Shown here one piece after another: positions 29,733 to 39,468 of a stretch of 64,000 nucleotides of DNA. The position numbers and the translations under genes are program-made. Numbering within the stretch: the first letter of the stretch is position 1; every line of letters begins with the position of its first letter. Origin of the DNA: Apibacter adventoris. Lineage in GTDB: Bacteria; Bacteroidota; Bacteroidia; Flavobacteriales; Weeksellaceae. Below the pieces are notes generated by a model. The model did no database searches. It worked only from the letters and a program-made list of their open reading frames with translations, and had not been told where the DNA came from. The stretch lies in NCBI RefSeq assembly GCF_002964975.1, contig NZ_PSZM01000040.1:281000-344999 (forward strand). The letters are read 5' to 3'.

Positions 29733-30617
29733 ATGAAATTATTACAAGGCTTGGGTGTAGCTTTAATAACACCTTTCAATGAAGATGGATCAATTGATTT
29801 CCCTGCTTTAGAAAAAATAGTACATTATAATATAGAAAATGGAGTGGACTATTTTGTAGTTTTAGGAACAACTGCAGAAAGTGCTACACTAAGTTCTGAA
29901 GAGAAAAAAAAAGTAATTGATTGCATAAAAAAGAGTAATAATAAGCGTTTGCCTTTAGTTTTGGGAATAGGAGGAAATAATACAAATGAAGTAATTAGTC
30001 AAATACAATTAGCAGATTTAAAAGATTTTGTATCTATATTATCGGTATCTCCATATTATAACAAACCTTCTCAAGAAGGAATTTACCAGCATTACAAAGC
30101 CTTGACCCAAGCTAGTACGAAACCTATTATTTTATATAATGTTCCCGGAAGAACAGCCTCTAACATAGAAGCAGCCACAACTTTGCGTTTAGCAAATGAA
30201 TTTAGTTCTATTATAGCCATCAAAGAAGCTTCTCCTAATTTTTTACAATCAACTTATATAATAAAAGATAAACCTGAAAATTTTATGGTAATTTCCGGAG
30301 ATGATGAACTTGCTTTGCCAATAACTCTTGCCGGAGGAAGTGGAGTAATTTCTGTTATTGGACAAGCATTACCTAATTTAGTATCTTCTATGATCCATTT
30401 AGGATTAGAAAAAAAAGTAGATGAAGCTTATAAAATTCATTATCAAATACAGAATCTTTTCAAATTAATCTTTAAAGAAGGAAATCCTGCCGGCATTAAA
30501 GCATTACTCGCTATTAATGGTTTATGTAAACCTTATACCCGGCTTCCTTTAGTACATGCATCTGAACAATTAATTCACGATATAAAAATAGAGCTAAATC
30601 GTATTTCCATGTCATAA
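29733..30617 (+). CDS. dapA: 4-hydroxy-tetrahydrodipicolinate synthase
   Basis: Condenses pyruvate with aspartate semialdehyde, the entry to lysine and diaminopimelate synthesis for the cell wall. 294 residues, a TIM barrel of normal length. The Schiff-base lysine is K164 in 'IIAIKEASPNF', the catalytic tyrosine Y135 in 'ILYNVPGRT', and the substrate loop 'LGTTAESATL' (44-53). The gene appears to be transcribed alone; a separate promoter lies before bamD. Confidence 0.96.
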   Translation: MKLLQGLGVALITPFNEDGSIDFPALEKIVHYNIENGVDYFVVLGTTAESATLSSEEKKKVIDCIKKSNNKRLPLVLGIGGNNTNEVISQIQLADLKDFVSILSVSPYYNKPSQEGIYQHYKALTQASTKPIILYNVPGRTASNIEAATTLRLANEFSSIIAIKEASPNFLQSTYIIKDKPENFMVISGDDELALPITLAGGSGVISVIGQALPNLVSSMIHLGLEKKVDEAYKIHYQIQNLFKLIFKEGNPAGIKALLAINGLCKPYTRLPLVHASEQLIHDIKIELNRISMS

Positions 30618-30690
30618 GCATTATACATATAAATAAATTTTGACATTGAAAACTCATTCTCTAAGTTCATAAAACGTTAATTTTTATTTA

Positions 30691-30722
30691 TTTGTTTTAA
30701 TTATTAAAAAAATGTAATTTTG
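30691..30722 (+). promoter_or_regulatory. Consensus promoter of the bamD operon (TTTG-N20-TAATTTTG)
   Basis: TTTG at 30691-30694, then 20 nt, then TAATTTTG at 30715-30722. The box ends 7 nt before the bamD ATG, so the mRNA should be leaderless or nearly so. Confidence 0.8.
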
Positions 30723-30729
30723 CAAGCTG

Positions 30730-31608
30730 ATGAAAAAAATAATTCTTACAAGTTTTATATTAATGCTTTTAGTAAGTTGTGAAAGAAGATTGAGTCGAGC
30801 ATTAAAAAGCACTGACAAAGATTTTATATTAAAAGTAGCTGAAGAATATGAAGCTAGAAAGAAATACACACAAGCTATTAGTCTTTATGAATATGCTACA
30901 AAATTTGTAGTAGGTACAGATGAAGCTCCAGAAGTAGCTTATAGGAATGCCAACTTAAACTATCAAGATAAGAATTACCGATTAGCTGCCCATCAATTTA
31001 AAAATTTTGTACTCTCTTTTCCAAAAGATCCAAGAGCAAACGAAGCGGCTTATATGGTTGCTTATTGTTACTTTATTGATTCTCCGGATTATAACCTCGA
31101 TCAAACGAATACTTATGATGCTTTAAAAGAATTACAAAATTATATAAATACCTATCCTAATTCTGATAAAGTTTCTTCATGTAATCAAATGATTGATGAA
31201 CTTAATAGAAAATTAGAGAAAAAAGCGTTTGAAAATGCAAAAACCCTTTATAAAATTACAGAATATAAAGGAGCTATTATTTCATTAAATAATGTTTTAA
31301 ATGATTTTCCGGACACAAAATTTAAAGAAGAAATAACTATATATCTTTTAAGAGCAAAAACTGAATTAGCTGTTAATTCTATACACAAGTTACAAAAGGA
31401 TAGAATTACAGATGCTAGAAAAACTTATGATTATTTTATTGCTCAGTATCCAAATTCTGAATATTTTGATGAATCAAAACGTCTAAAAAATAGACTAGAT
31501 AATGCAGAACTAAGTTATGAAAATACTGAAAAAGCTATACAAGAATCTAAATCAAATTCAGAAGAAAATACCAAAGAGATAGAAAAAGACAGAAGAAAAA
31601 TCAGCTAA
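30730..31608 (+). CDS. bamD: Outer-membrane assembly lipoprotein BamD
   Basis: Part of the BAM complex that folds beta-barrel proteins into the outer membrane. 292 residues. A lipobox 'LLVSC' (Cys17) anchors it, and TPR-type helices follow ('YTQAISLYEYATKFV', 'YRLAAHQFKNFVLSFPKD', 'EAAYMVAYCYFIDS', 'RKTYDYFIAQYPNSEYFDE'). The tail is a Lys/Glu-rich helix beyond about residue 260. First gene of the bamD-rpoZ-coaBC-porD-recN run. Confidence 0.93.
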   Translation: MKKIILTSFILMLLVSCERRLSRALKSTDKDFILKVAEEYEARKKYTQAISLYEYATKFVVGTDEAPEVAYRNANLNYQDKNYRLAAHQFKNFVLSFPKDPRANEAAYMVAYCYFIDSPDYNLDQTNTYDALKELQNYINTYPNSDKVSSCNQMIDELNRKLEKKAFENAKTLYKITEYKGAIISLNNVLNDFPDTKFKEEITIYLLRAKTELAVNSIHKLQKDRITDARKTYDYFIAQYPNSEYFDESKRLKNRLDNAELSYENTEKAIQESKSNSEENTKEIEKDRRKIS

Positions 31609-31645
31609 TATTAATTATAATAAATATAAACATAGTATCCAAGAT

Positions 31646-31972
31646 ATGAATTTAAAAGAATTACATGCACCCTCTAGTACTATTACTTTTAATAAAGAAG
31701 AAATTGAAAGTAAAGTTGGAAATATTTATGAAGCCATAGTAATTATTGGAAAAAGAGCCGAACAAATTAATACTATTATAAAAAATGATCTAAACCAAAA
31801 ATTAGATGAATTTGCTTCTAATAGCGACTCTTTAGATGAAGTGTTTGAAAACAGAGAGCAAATTGAAGTATCTAAATATTATGAAAAACTTCCGAAACCT
31901 ACTTTAATAGCTATTCAAGAATGGTTAGACAATGAAGTTTATTTTAGAAAAACAGATACCCCGCAAATCTAA
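31646..31972 (+). CDS. rpoZ: RNA polymerase omega subunit (Bacteroidota type)
   Basis: 108 residues. The core segment 'GNIYEAIVIIGKRAEQI' matches the omega/RPB6 helix that clamps the beta' C-terminus; the following acidic and C-terminal helices are longer than in E. coli. Its place between bamD and coaBC is the usual one in Flavobacteriia. 37 nt follow the bamD stop and 9 nt precede coaBC, so it is co-transcribed. Confidence 0.85.
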   Translation: MNLKELHAPSSTITFNKEEIESKVGNIYEAIVIIGKRAEQINTIIKNDLNQKLDEFASNSDSLDEVFENREQIEVSKYYEKLPKPTLIAIQEWLDNEVYFRKTDTPQI

Positions 31973-31981
31973 TTTTTTTCT

Positions 31982-33196
31982 ATGTCGTTTTTACAAGGGA
32001 AAAATATATTATTGATAGTAACTGCAGGAATAGCAGCTTATAAAACAGCTTCCCTTGTGAGACTTTTTATAAAAAAAGGTGCCCAAGTGCAAGTAATTAT
32101 GACTCCTGAGGCTCATAATTTTATAACCCCGCTTACACTTTCTACTCTTTCTAAAAAACCTGTTTATACCCATTTTATAAAAAATGAAACAGGCGAATGG
32201 AATAATCATGTTAATTTTGCTTTAAATTCAGACTTTATTGTCATTGCGCCTGCAACTTCTAATACTATATCTAAAATGGCAAGTGCAGAAGCGGATAATT
32301 TAGCATTAACCACTTATCTTTCAGCAAAATCTACTGTTTTTTTTGCTCCTGCAATGGATTTAGATATGTATCAAAATCCTATAAATCAGGAAAATATAAA
32401 AAAACTACAGTTAAAAGGCGATATATTAATCCCCCCTAATAAAGGAGAATTGGCAAGTGGTTTAGATGGTGAGGGAAGAATGGCTGAACCTGATGAAATA
32501 GTTACATATATAGAGCATTTTATAAGAAAAGATTTAGTTTTTTTTGGAAAGAAAGTATTAATTACTGCCGGACCAACTTATGAATCAATTGATCCTGTAA
32601 GGTTTATAGGAAATCACTCTTCTGGTAAGATGGGATTTGAATTAGCAAAAGCAGCAGAAAAATTCGGGGCAGATGTTACTTTAATTACAGGTCCTACAAA
32701 TCAAGTACTTTCTTCTTCATCTAACATTAAAAGAATTGATGTCGTTTCTTCAAAAGAAATGTATAAAGCTGTTTTTGACTATTATGCAAATACAGATATA
32801 GCAATTATGGCTGCTGCTGTAGCTGATTATCGTCCTGAAACGGTATCAAAAACCAAAATCAAAAAAACTGAAAATACATTTTCTATTTCTTTTGTTAAAA
32901 ATGAAGATATACTTTATAACATGGGGAAGACTAAAGAAAAACAATTTTTGGTAGGTTTTGCTTTAGAAACCAATAATGAGGAAGAAAATGCTATAAAAAA
33001 ATTACAAAAGAAAAATCTTGACATTATTATTCTCAATTCTCTTCAAGATAAAGGAGCCGGTTTTCAATCTGAAACAAATAAAATTACTATTTTTGATAAA
33101 AATAGAAAAAAAGAACACTTTGATTTAAAATTAAAATCGAAAGTTGCAGAAGATATTTTACAATATATAGAATCCAAATTATTAGAATCTTCATAA
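31982..33196 (+). CDS. coaBC: Phosphopantothenoylcysteine synthetase/decarboxylase
   Basis: Bifunctional coenzyme A synthesis enzyme. 404 residues: the N-terminal CoaC flavoprotein decarboxylase (1 to about 175) has 'ILLIVTAGIAAYKTASLVR' and 'IAPATSNTISKMASAEADN', and the C-terminal CoaB ligase (about 185-404) begins 'KVLITAGPTYESIDPVRFIG' and has 'MAAAVADYRPE'. It is in the bamD operon, 9 nt after rpoZ and 11 nt before the PorD-like gene. Confidence 0.96.
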   Translation: MSFLQGKNILLIVTAGIAAYKTASLVRLFIKKGAQVQVIMTPEAHNFITPLTLSTLSKKPVYTHFIKNETGEWNNHVNFALNSDFIVIAPATSNTISKMASAEADNLALTTYLSAKSTVFFAPAMDLDMYQNPINQENIKKLQLKGDILIPPNKGELASGLDGEGRMAEPDEIVTYIEHFIRKDLVFFGKKVLITAGPTYESIDPVRFIGNHSSGKMGFELAKAAEKFGADVTLITGPTNQVLSSSSNIKRIDVVSSKEMYKAVFDYYANTDIAIMAAAVADYRPETVSKTKIKKTENTFSISFVKNEDILYNMGKTKEKQFLVGFALETNNEEENAIKKLQKKNLDIIILNSLQDKGAGFQSETNKITIFDKNRKKEHFDLKLKSKVAEDILQYIESKLLESS

Positions 33197-33207
33197 TTTC
33201 CTAAGGT

Positions 33208-34113
33208 ATGAAACATTTTATATTGCTCTTGTTATTCTTATCTTTTCCTACTTATAATTTTTCGCAGGAACTGTTAGCTAATGTAATTATAAATTACAGT
33301 AAAGTACAGGGGTCTAATAATCAGGTATTTATAACTTTAGAAAAAAGTTTAAAAGATTTTATCAATAATACAAGTTGGACAACCCAACATTTATCTTTAC
33401 AAGAAAGAATCAAATGTTCTTTCAGTATAATTATAGAAGAAAGAAAGTCTACAGATCAATTTAAAGGTTCTATTCTCGTACAATCCAGTCGTCCCGTTTT
33501 TAATAGTACCTATCAAACTCCCGTTTTAAATTATCAGGATAAAGATTTTACTTTTAATTATATTGAATCTGAAAATCTTACCTTTAATGGGCGCAGATTT
33601 AGTGGAAAAAATTTAGTTGATGTTATTTCTTTCTATGTTTTTATGATCTTAGGATATGATGCAGATACTTTTTCTCCTATGGGAGGAACAGAATACTTTA
33701 ATACTGCTCAAAAAATATCAGATAATGCTATAAATCAAGGATATAATGGTTGGAATTCTTTTGACGGTCCAAGAACTCGCGGTGGAATTATTGCTGATAT
33801 TATAAATGATAAGTCTTCCGTTCTCAGAAATATTTCTTATCAATATCATCGATTAGGATTGGATAATATGGCAACTGAAGAACAAAAGGCCAAAACAACT
33901 ATTGCTAATAGTTTATTAGCATTAAAAACATATTCAGAAAATTTTCAATTTTATCCATTAGACATATTCCTTTCTTCTAAAAAAGAAGAAATCAAAAATA
34001 TTTTCTCTGGTGGGCAAACTGTGACAGCTGTTAACATAAATGATTTAAAAACTTTACTTCAAAATCTATCCCCAATAAACAGCAGTGATTATTGGAATAA
34101 AATTAAAAACTAA
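33208..34113 (+). CDS. porD: DUF4835 family protein, PorD-like (type IX secretion associated)
   Basis: 301 residues with a signal peptide ending near 'YNFSQE' (residue 20). Family landmarks: 'IIIEERKSTDQFKGSILVQSSRPVFNS' (split here by eye only) and 'GMNSFDGPR'-like 'GWNSFDGPRTRGGI'. The family is periplasmic and in annotation practice is called type IX secretion protein PorD; the experimental role is less established than that of PorK, L, M or N. It sits between coaBC and recN, its usual place in Bacteroidota. The name is given with moderate confidence. Confidence 0.8.
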   Translation: MKHFILLLLFLSFPTYNFSQELLANVIINYSKVQGSNNQVFITLEKSLKDFINNTSWTTQHLSLQERIKCSFSIIIEERKSTDQFKGSILVQSSRPVFNSTYQTPVLNYQDKDFTFNYIESENLTFNGRRFSGKNLVDVISFYVFMILGYDADTFSPMGGTEYFNTAQKISDNAINQGYNGWNSFDGPRTRGGIIADIINDKSSVLRNISYQYHRLGLDNMATEEQKAKTTIANSLLALKTYSENFQFYPLDIFLSSKKEEIKNIFSGGQTVTAVNINDLKTLLQNLSPINSSDYWNKIKN

Positions 34114-34118
34114 AAAAC

Positions 34119-35771
34119 ATGTTGACTCATTTATCAATTCGTAATTATGCATTGATAGATAATCTTACTATTGATTTTCCTAACGGACTGATTACAATTA
34201 CCGGAGAAACCGGTGCGGGTAAGTCTATTATATTAGGTGCTTTAAAATTAGTATTAGGTGAAAGAGCTGAAATTAAATCAATTAAAAATTCTGAAAAAAA
34301 ATGTTTTATTGAAGCTGATTTTCAATTATCTTCTGGTCAATTTGCAAATTTTTTTATACAAAACGATTTAGATTTTGAAGAAAATACGGTAATACGTAGG
34401 GAAATTCTTCCTTCTGGAAAATCTCGTGCATTTATTAATGACACTCCTGTTACTTTAGATACTTTACATGAATTAACATATCAACTTATAGATATTCACT
34501 CTCAATTTGAAACTTCTGATTTGTATAATGAAAACTATCAGATGGGATTATTGGATAAATTCTCAGGTCTTGAAATTCAATTTTCTAAATATATTTCTAT
34601 ATATAATCAATATATATTGGAAAAAAAGAAACTTGAGGAGTTAATAAAGCAATTTGATTCAAATAATAATGATTCTGAATATAATAAATATTTATGGGAA
34701 GAATTAGAAAATGCTGAACTAGAATCTCTTTCATTTTCTGATTTGGAAAACGAACTGAATATGATGAAAAATTCCGAATTCATTGCTCATATTATTTCCG
34801 AATCTCAACAATTATTACAAAATGAGGATATAGGTACTTTAAACCAATTGCAAGAAATTTCTTCACGTATGGATAAAGGAGCTGTTTTGTTATCTGATCT
34901 TGAAAAACTTGCCGAAAGGATAAACAGTGTAAAACTAGAATTGCAAGATATCACTTCAGAATATGATCTTTTATTAGAAAAATTAGAATTTAATCCTATA
35001 AGATTTGAAGAGCTTAATCAAAAGTTTAATGAAATTAATACCTTATTGCAAAAACATAAAGTAAATTCTGTTGATGAGTTGCTTGAAATTAAAAACCATT
35101 TATTAAAAAAAACTACAAATTCTGAAAATTTAGAAAAAGAAATTTCTATTAGTCAGAAACAGATACAAAAATATATAAATGAGCTCAATTTACATGCAAC
35201 GGAATTACATAATAAAAGATTAGAAAATATTCCATTTCTTGAAAAAAGAATATTAGAAATTCTAACTAAATTAGGAATGGATAAGTCTAAAATAAATATA
35301 AAATTAGAAACTATCGATCATTTTAATGGATTAGGTTCAGATAAGATTTCATTTTTATTTTCTGCTAATATGGGGAAAAAGTTATTACCTATTGAAAAAT
35401 CAATATCTGGAGGAGAACGCTCTAGGGTTATGCTTGCTATCAAAAAAATCATGGCTGAAAATGATAATCTTCCTACTTTGATATTAGACGAGATAGACAC
35501 CGGAGTTTCAGGAAGAATTGCTAATGAAATAGGCATACTGATGCAAGAAATGTCAAAGACTATGCAACTTATTGTTATAACCCATTTACCTCAAGTTGCT
35601 GCAAAAGGGAATTATCAATTTAAGGTTGAAAAAAATGAGGTTGAGAACAAAACTCAAACCCAGATACGTTTACTTACTCCAAAGGAAAGAATAGAGGAAA
35701 TTGCTCAGCTGATTAGTGGATCAGATGTTACAGATATTGCAAGAGCACAAGCTCAATCACTTCTTAATTAA
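34119..35771 (+). CDS. recN: DNA repair protein RecN
   Basis: SMC-like ATPase used in double-strand break repair. 550 residues. Walker A 'GETGAGKS' at 29-36; a long coiled-coil arm (about 160-370); ABC signature 'SISGGERSRVMLAIK' and Walker B 'LILDEIDTGVSG' in the C-terminal half; H-loop 'ITHLPQVAA'. Last gene of the bamD operon, 5 nt after the PorD-like gene. It converges with purA. Confidence 0.96.
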   Translation: MLTHLSIRNYALIDNLTIDFPNGLITITGETGAGKSIILGALKLVLGERAEIKSIKNSEKKCFIEADFQLSSGQFANFFIQNDLDFEENTVIRREILPSGKSRAFINDTPVTLDTLHELTYQLIDIHSQFETSDLYNENYQMGLLDKFSGLEIQFSKYISIYNQYILEKKKLEELIKQFDSNNNDSEYNKYLWEELENAELESLSFSDLENELNMMKNSEFIAHIISESQQLLQNEDIGTLNQLQEISSRMDKGAVLLSDLEKLAERINSVKLELQDITSEYDLLLEKLEFNPIRFEELNQKFNEINTLLQKHKVNSVDELLEIKNHLLKKTTNSENLEKEISISQKQIQKYINELNLHATELHNKRLENIPFLEKRILEILTKLGMDKSKINIKLETIDHFNGLGSDKISFLFSANMGKKLLPIEKSISGGERSRVMLAIKKIMAENDNLPTLILDEIDTGVSGRIANEIGILMQEMSKTMQLIVITHLPQVAAKGNYQFKVEKNEVENKTQTQIRLLTPKERIEEIAQLISGSDVTDIARAQAQSLLN

Positions 35772-35831
35772 ACTAATAAAACTACATTTACTTTAATGTA
35801 CTATTGTAAGTTTATATTATTATTTGTTTAT

Positions 35832-37118
35832 TTAAAATAAATTAGTTCTTATAATATTTTGAGATCGTTCTGGTCCTACTGATACTAAATATACTTCTAC
35901 ATCTAAATAACTTTCAATGAAATGTAAATAATCTTGAGCATTTTTTGGTAGTTCATTAAAAGATTTTATGTGAGAAATATCAGACTTCCACCCGTTTAAC
36001 TCTTTATATACAGCAGTATATCCAGCTAATTCTTCTGTTGTTGCAGGAAAAGAATCAATAATTTTTCCCTCTTTCGTTTTATATGCTGTACATACTTTTA
36101 TTTTATCAAACTCTGATAAAACATCAAGTTTGGTTATAACTAAATGAGTTATTCCATTAATCATACAAGAATACCGAAGAGCAACCAAATCTAACCAACC
36201 ACAACGACGAGGTCTTCCTGTAGAAGCTCCATATTCGTTTCCTATTTCTCGAATATGTTCGCCAATATTATCTTCTAATTCTGTAGGGAAAGGACCATTC
36301 CCAACTCGCGTACAATAGGCTTTAGACACCCCGATTAAATATTGTAAACTGGTTGGTGGTATTCCCGCACCTACAGAAACTCCTCCTGTAGTAGGTGAAG
36401 ATGAAGTTACATAAGGGTAGGTTCCAAAATCTATATCTAACATTAACGCTTGTGCTCCTTCAAATAATATTGTACGATCTTGCTGGATGGCATAATTAAG
36501 TTCAAATTCACTTTCAATAATCCGATGTTTTAATTTTTGACCAAAGGCTAAATATTTTTGGTATATTTCTTCAAATTTTAAAGGTTTTTTATTAAAGAGC
36601 TTTTCAAATAATGCATTTTTTACTAAGAGATTCTCTTTAATTTTAGCTTCTAATATTTCGGGATTAAGCAAATCAATAGCTCTAATTCCTACTCTAGCCA
36701 CTTTATCTTCATAGCATGGTCCTATTCCTCTTTTTGTTGTACCAATTTGTCCTTTTCCTGCAAATTCTTCTCTATAAGTATCTAATAAAATATGATAAGG
36801 CATAATAATATGTGCTCTGCTGCTTATAAAAACATGATCTGTAGCCAAACCTCTTTTTTCAATCTGTTCTATTTCATCAAAAAATGCTTCAGGATTTACT
36901 ACAACTCCATTTCCTATAATGCATTTTCCTTTACATTGAAGCACTCCTGAAGGTAAAAGATGTAATACAAATTTATCTTCTTTTACATATACCGTATGTC
37001 CTGCATTATTTCCTCCTTGATAACGGACTACATAATCAGATTTTTCTGCTAAAACGTCTGTTATTTTTCCTTTTCCTTCGTCGCCCCATTGAAGACCGAC
37101 CACAACATATGTTGACAT
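35832..37118 (-). CDS. purA: Adenylosuccinate synthase
   Basis: GTP-dependent conversion of IMP and aspartate to adenylosuccinate in AMP synthesis. 428 residues, normal length. Opens with 'VVVGLQWGDEGKGKITD' (catalytic D13, P-loop Lys16) and includes 'GTTKRGIGPCYEDKVAR' and 'STGRPRRCGWLDLVAL'. A single gene, convergent with recN, with a candidate promoter about 64 nt upstream. Confidence 0.97.
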   Translation of the reverse strand: MSTYVVVGLQWGDEGKGKITDVLAEKSDYVVRYQGGNNAGHTVYVKEDKFVLHLLPSGVLQCKGKCIIGNGVVVNPEAFFDEIEQIEKRGLATDHVFISSRAHIIMPYHILLDTYREEFAGKGQIGTTKRGIGPCYEDKVARVGIRAIDLLNPEILEAKIKENLLVKNALFEKLFNKKPLKFEEIYQKYLAFGQKLKHRIIESEFELNYAIQQDRTILFEGAQALMLDIDFGTYPYVTSSSPTTGGVSVGAGIPPTSLQYLIGVSKAYCTRVGNGPFPTELEDNIGEHIREIGNEYGASTGRPRRCGWLDLVALRYSCMINGITHLVITKLDVLSEFDKIKVCTAYKTKEGKIIDSFPATTEELAGYTAVYKELNGWKSDISHIKSFNELPKNAQDYLHFIESYLDVEVYLVSVGPERSQNIIRTNLF

Positions 37119-37182
37119 ATTTTATTTTATTATAGTTGATTATTTTTTATTAGGAAAGAAACAAAGTGTAGATTCTTTCTTT

Positions 37183-37190
37183 ACAAAATT
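37183..37190 (-). promoter_or_regulatory. Possible -7 box (TAATTTTG) for purA
   Basis: TAATTTTG on the minus strand, 64 nt upstream of the purA ATG; no -33 match at the right distance. Confidence 0.4.
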
Positions 37191-37244
37191 AAATTAATCA
37201 TGAGAAAAAACCTTACTTTCAAATAAAAGTCAGCTGTTTTTTTA

Positions 37245-37270
37245 TTAACAAAAAAAATATTTTTTGTTAA
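37245..37270. repeat. AT inverted repeat (11-bp arms)
   Basis: TTAACAAAAAA and TTTTTTGTTAA form a perfect 11-bp hairpin with loop AATA. With almost no GC it is a weak terminator; it could be a protein-binding palindrome in the purA leader region. Confidence 0.4.
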
Positions 37271-37574
37271 AAACTTTTTAGTTTTTAGTTTTTATTTAAT
37301 TTTTTCACCTTTTCATAAAGCTCTTAGATATGGAAGATATTTTGAGCTTATTGAATTTTTTTTACAACTTGAATATTTTATACGAACATAAAGTTTTGTG
37401 TAAAAAAATAAAATTTTATGATTTTCTATATTTTTTTTAACCTCCATAACCAAACTAACACAGCTAAAATATTTTTCTTATATTAATACATATGCTTTTG
37501 AATTTTAATTCTTGATTTAAAAGATAAAGTTTCTGTATAATTAAATTCTTAAATATATATTTTTGAAATTCTGA

Positions 37575-37730
37575 TTAGAAACAATCGTGAGATTTTTTTA
37601 TTCCGGAATATTTATTTCCTCCTAATAATTTTATATCCATCTTTACATCCTTTTTATTTATATTTATTACAGCTGCATATAAACCTGTGTTGCTAAACTT
37701 GATATAGATTAAATTTAGGAAACTTTCATA
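37575..37730 (-). pseudogene. Possible remnant of a decayed gene
   Basis: An open minus-strand stretch of about 51 codons reads like real protein ('SNTGLYAAVININKKDVKMD', then 'IKLLGGNKYSGI') and then stops. It has no start codon at its front, no promoter, and no intact neighbour in frame. Other short, protein-like pieces lie downstream in other frames. The parent family was not recognised. Chance remains possible in AT-rich DNA. Confidence 0.3.
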
Positions 37731-37791
37731 TTAGAAAACAGAATTTTTCGCATTTAGAGTTTTTCATCTATTTTTTATTATCAGATTAAAA

Positions 37792-37829
37792 ATAAATAAA
37801 AAAGAGATTAATTTAAATTATTAATCTCT
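37792..37829 (-). terminator. Rho-independent terminator of pepD
   Basis: AGAGATTAAT (37803-37812) and ATTAATCTCT (37820-37829) form a 10-bp stem with a 7-nt loop. On the minus strand the stem is followed by a T-rich run to about 37792. It begins 24 nt after the pepD stop. Confidence 0.75.
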
Positions 37830-37852
37830 ATTATGTTTGATTATATATATTC

Positions 37853-39313
37853 TTATTTTGTCGGAATATTCTTTAAGATTTCTAATAGGTATTCCCAAAA
37901 TTTTTGCACAGATGATATACTTACTTTTTCTTTGGGAGAATGTGCTCCTTTAATAGTAGGACCAAAAGAGATCATATCCATGCCCGGATATTTTTCCCCG
38001 ATAATTCCACATTCTAAACCGGCATGACAAGCCATAACAAGAGGCTTTTCTTTGTTTTGTTTTTCATAAATATTTTCAGCCAGCTTTAATATTTCTGAAT
38101 CTGGATTAGGTTTCCATCCTGGATAAGAACCTGTAAATTCTACTTTCATATCTGCTAATTCAAATGCCGCTTTTAAAGAAGTAGCTACCCAATATTTTGA
38201 ACTATTTACAGATGAACGTGTTAAACAAAGAATTTGGATTTCTCCATTTTTCAATTCTACTCTTGCAATATTATTAGAGGCTTCCACTAAATCTTTTATA
38301 TCAGGACTCATTCTATATACCCCATTATGTGCTGCTTGTATTGCCGATATAATTTTTTTACTATCTTCAAAGTTTAAAGAGGAGGTCTCTCCTTCTATTT
38401 TAGTTAATTCTATTTCTAAATTCTCTTCTATAGTGGAAAATTCTGTTATTATTTCTTCTCTTAATTTTTCAAATTGCTGTATTAGTTTGTTTTTTTGATT
38501 ATCCATTAAACAAAAAACAGCTTCTGCTTCTCTGGGGATAGCATTTCTTAAACCGCCTCCATCAAATGAAATTAAATGTATCTGTAAATCAAGGAAATCA
38601 TATAAAAAACGATTTAAAAGTTTATTGGAATTGCCTAATCCTTTATGTATTTCCATTCCCGAATGACCTCCATGCAATCCTTTTAATACCAATTTATAAA
38701 TACTATAATCATAAGGTATTTCAATTTCGGTATATTTGCCTTTTGCAGTTACATCAATTCCTCCGGCACATCCTATATCTATTTCATCATCTTCTTCTGT
38801 ATCTAAATTTAATAAGATTTCACCAGATAATAATCCTGACTTTAAACCAAAAGCTCCAGTCATTCCGGTTTCTTCATCTACAGTAAACAAAGCTTCAATG
38901 GCTGGATGTTGTATTTCTTCAGAAGATAAAATGCTCATAATAGTAGCAACTCCTACCCCATTATCAGCTCCTAAGGTAGTACCTTTAGCTTGTACCCAAT
39001 CTCCATTTATTTCCATCTTAATACCTTCAATGTCAAAATCAAAATTAATATCATTATTTTTTTGACAAACCATATCTAAATGTGATTGTAAAACAACTTT
39101 TTTATGTTTTTCAAACCCCGGGCTTGCTGCTTTTTTTATAACAATATTTCCTACTTCATCTTCTAAAGTTTCTAAATGCAGAGTGTTTCCAAAATTTTTA
39201 ATAAATTGTCTTACCTTTTCTTCTTTTTTAGAAGGACGTGGTACAGCATTCAAATCTGCAAAATAATTCCATAATTTTTTTGGTTCCAAATTTCTGATCT
39301 CTTGATTATCCAT
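37853..39313 (-). CDS. pepD: Cytosol aminoacyl-histidine dipeptidase (peptidase family M20)
   Basis: Zinc dipeptidase that cleaves Xaa-His and other dipeptides. 486 residues. Metal and catalytic motifs: 'VLQSHLDMVCQK' (His ligand, Asp), 'TLGADNGVGVATIM' (bridging Asp), 'FTVDEETGMTGAFG' (catalytic and ligand Glu), with 'HGGHSGMEIHKG' in the lid domain and a late His in 'FGPTIKGAHSPKEKVS'. Monocistronic, with a terminator directly downstream. It is divergent from the small secreted protein gene. Confidence 0.95.
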   Translation of the reverse strand: MDNQEIRNLEPKKLWNYFADLNAVPRPSKKEEKVRQFIKNFGNTLHLETLEDEVGNIVIKKAASPGFEKHKKVVLQSHLDMVCQKNNDINFDFDIEGIKMEINGDWVQAKGTTLGADNGVGVATIMSILSSEEIQHPAIEALFTVDEETGMTGAFGLKSGLLSGEILLNLDTEEDDEIDIGCAGGIDVTAKGKYTEIEIPYDYSIYKLVLKGLHGGHSGMEIHKGLGNSNKLLNRFLYDFLDLQIHLISFDGGGLRNAIPREAEAVFCLMDNQKNKLIQQFEKLREEIITEFSTIEENLEIELTKIEGETSSLNFEDSKKIISAIQAAHNGVYRMSPDIKDLVEASNNIARVELKNGEIQILCLTRSSVNSSKYWVATSLKAAFELADMKVEFTGSYPGWKPNPDSEILKLAENIYEKQNKEKPLVMACHAGLECGIIGEKYPGMDMISFGPTIKGAHSPKEKVSISSVQKFWEYLLEILKNIPTK

Positions 39314-39468
39314 AATTTTCTTCTGTATTTTTTATTGATCAAAGTTCGGAATTTTCTAGTTATGAAAGACTATATTCATAGAACTTGATTTTTTTATGTC
39401 TAATTATAATTTTAATTTTAGCCTTAAAATAATTTATGAAGCTAGTCAATAATCCATTAAAATTAATT

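Larger units (their letters stand above)
37119..37852. other. Long intergenic region with possible gene remnants
   Basis: This gap of 734 bases lies between two minus-strand genes. It holds a -7-like box for purA (minus strand TAATTTTG, 37190-37183), an AT-only inverted repeat (37245-37270), coding-looking but broken minus-strand segments between about 37440 and 37730, and the pepD terminator (37803-37829). No intact gene was found. Confidence 0.6.

Noticed and set aside
37245..37270. AT hairpin read as a terminator
   Set aside because: The stem has almost no GC and no gene ends next to it; listed as an inverted repeat instead.
38566..39065. Plus-strand open frames opposite pepD
   Set aside because: They are shadows of the pepD coding sequence without promoter or recognisable protein.
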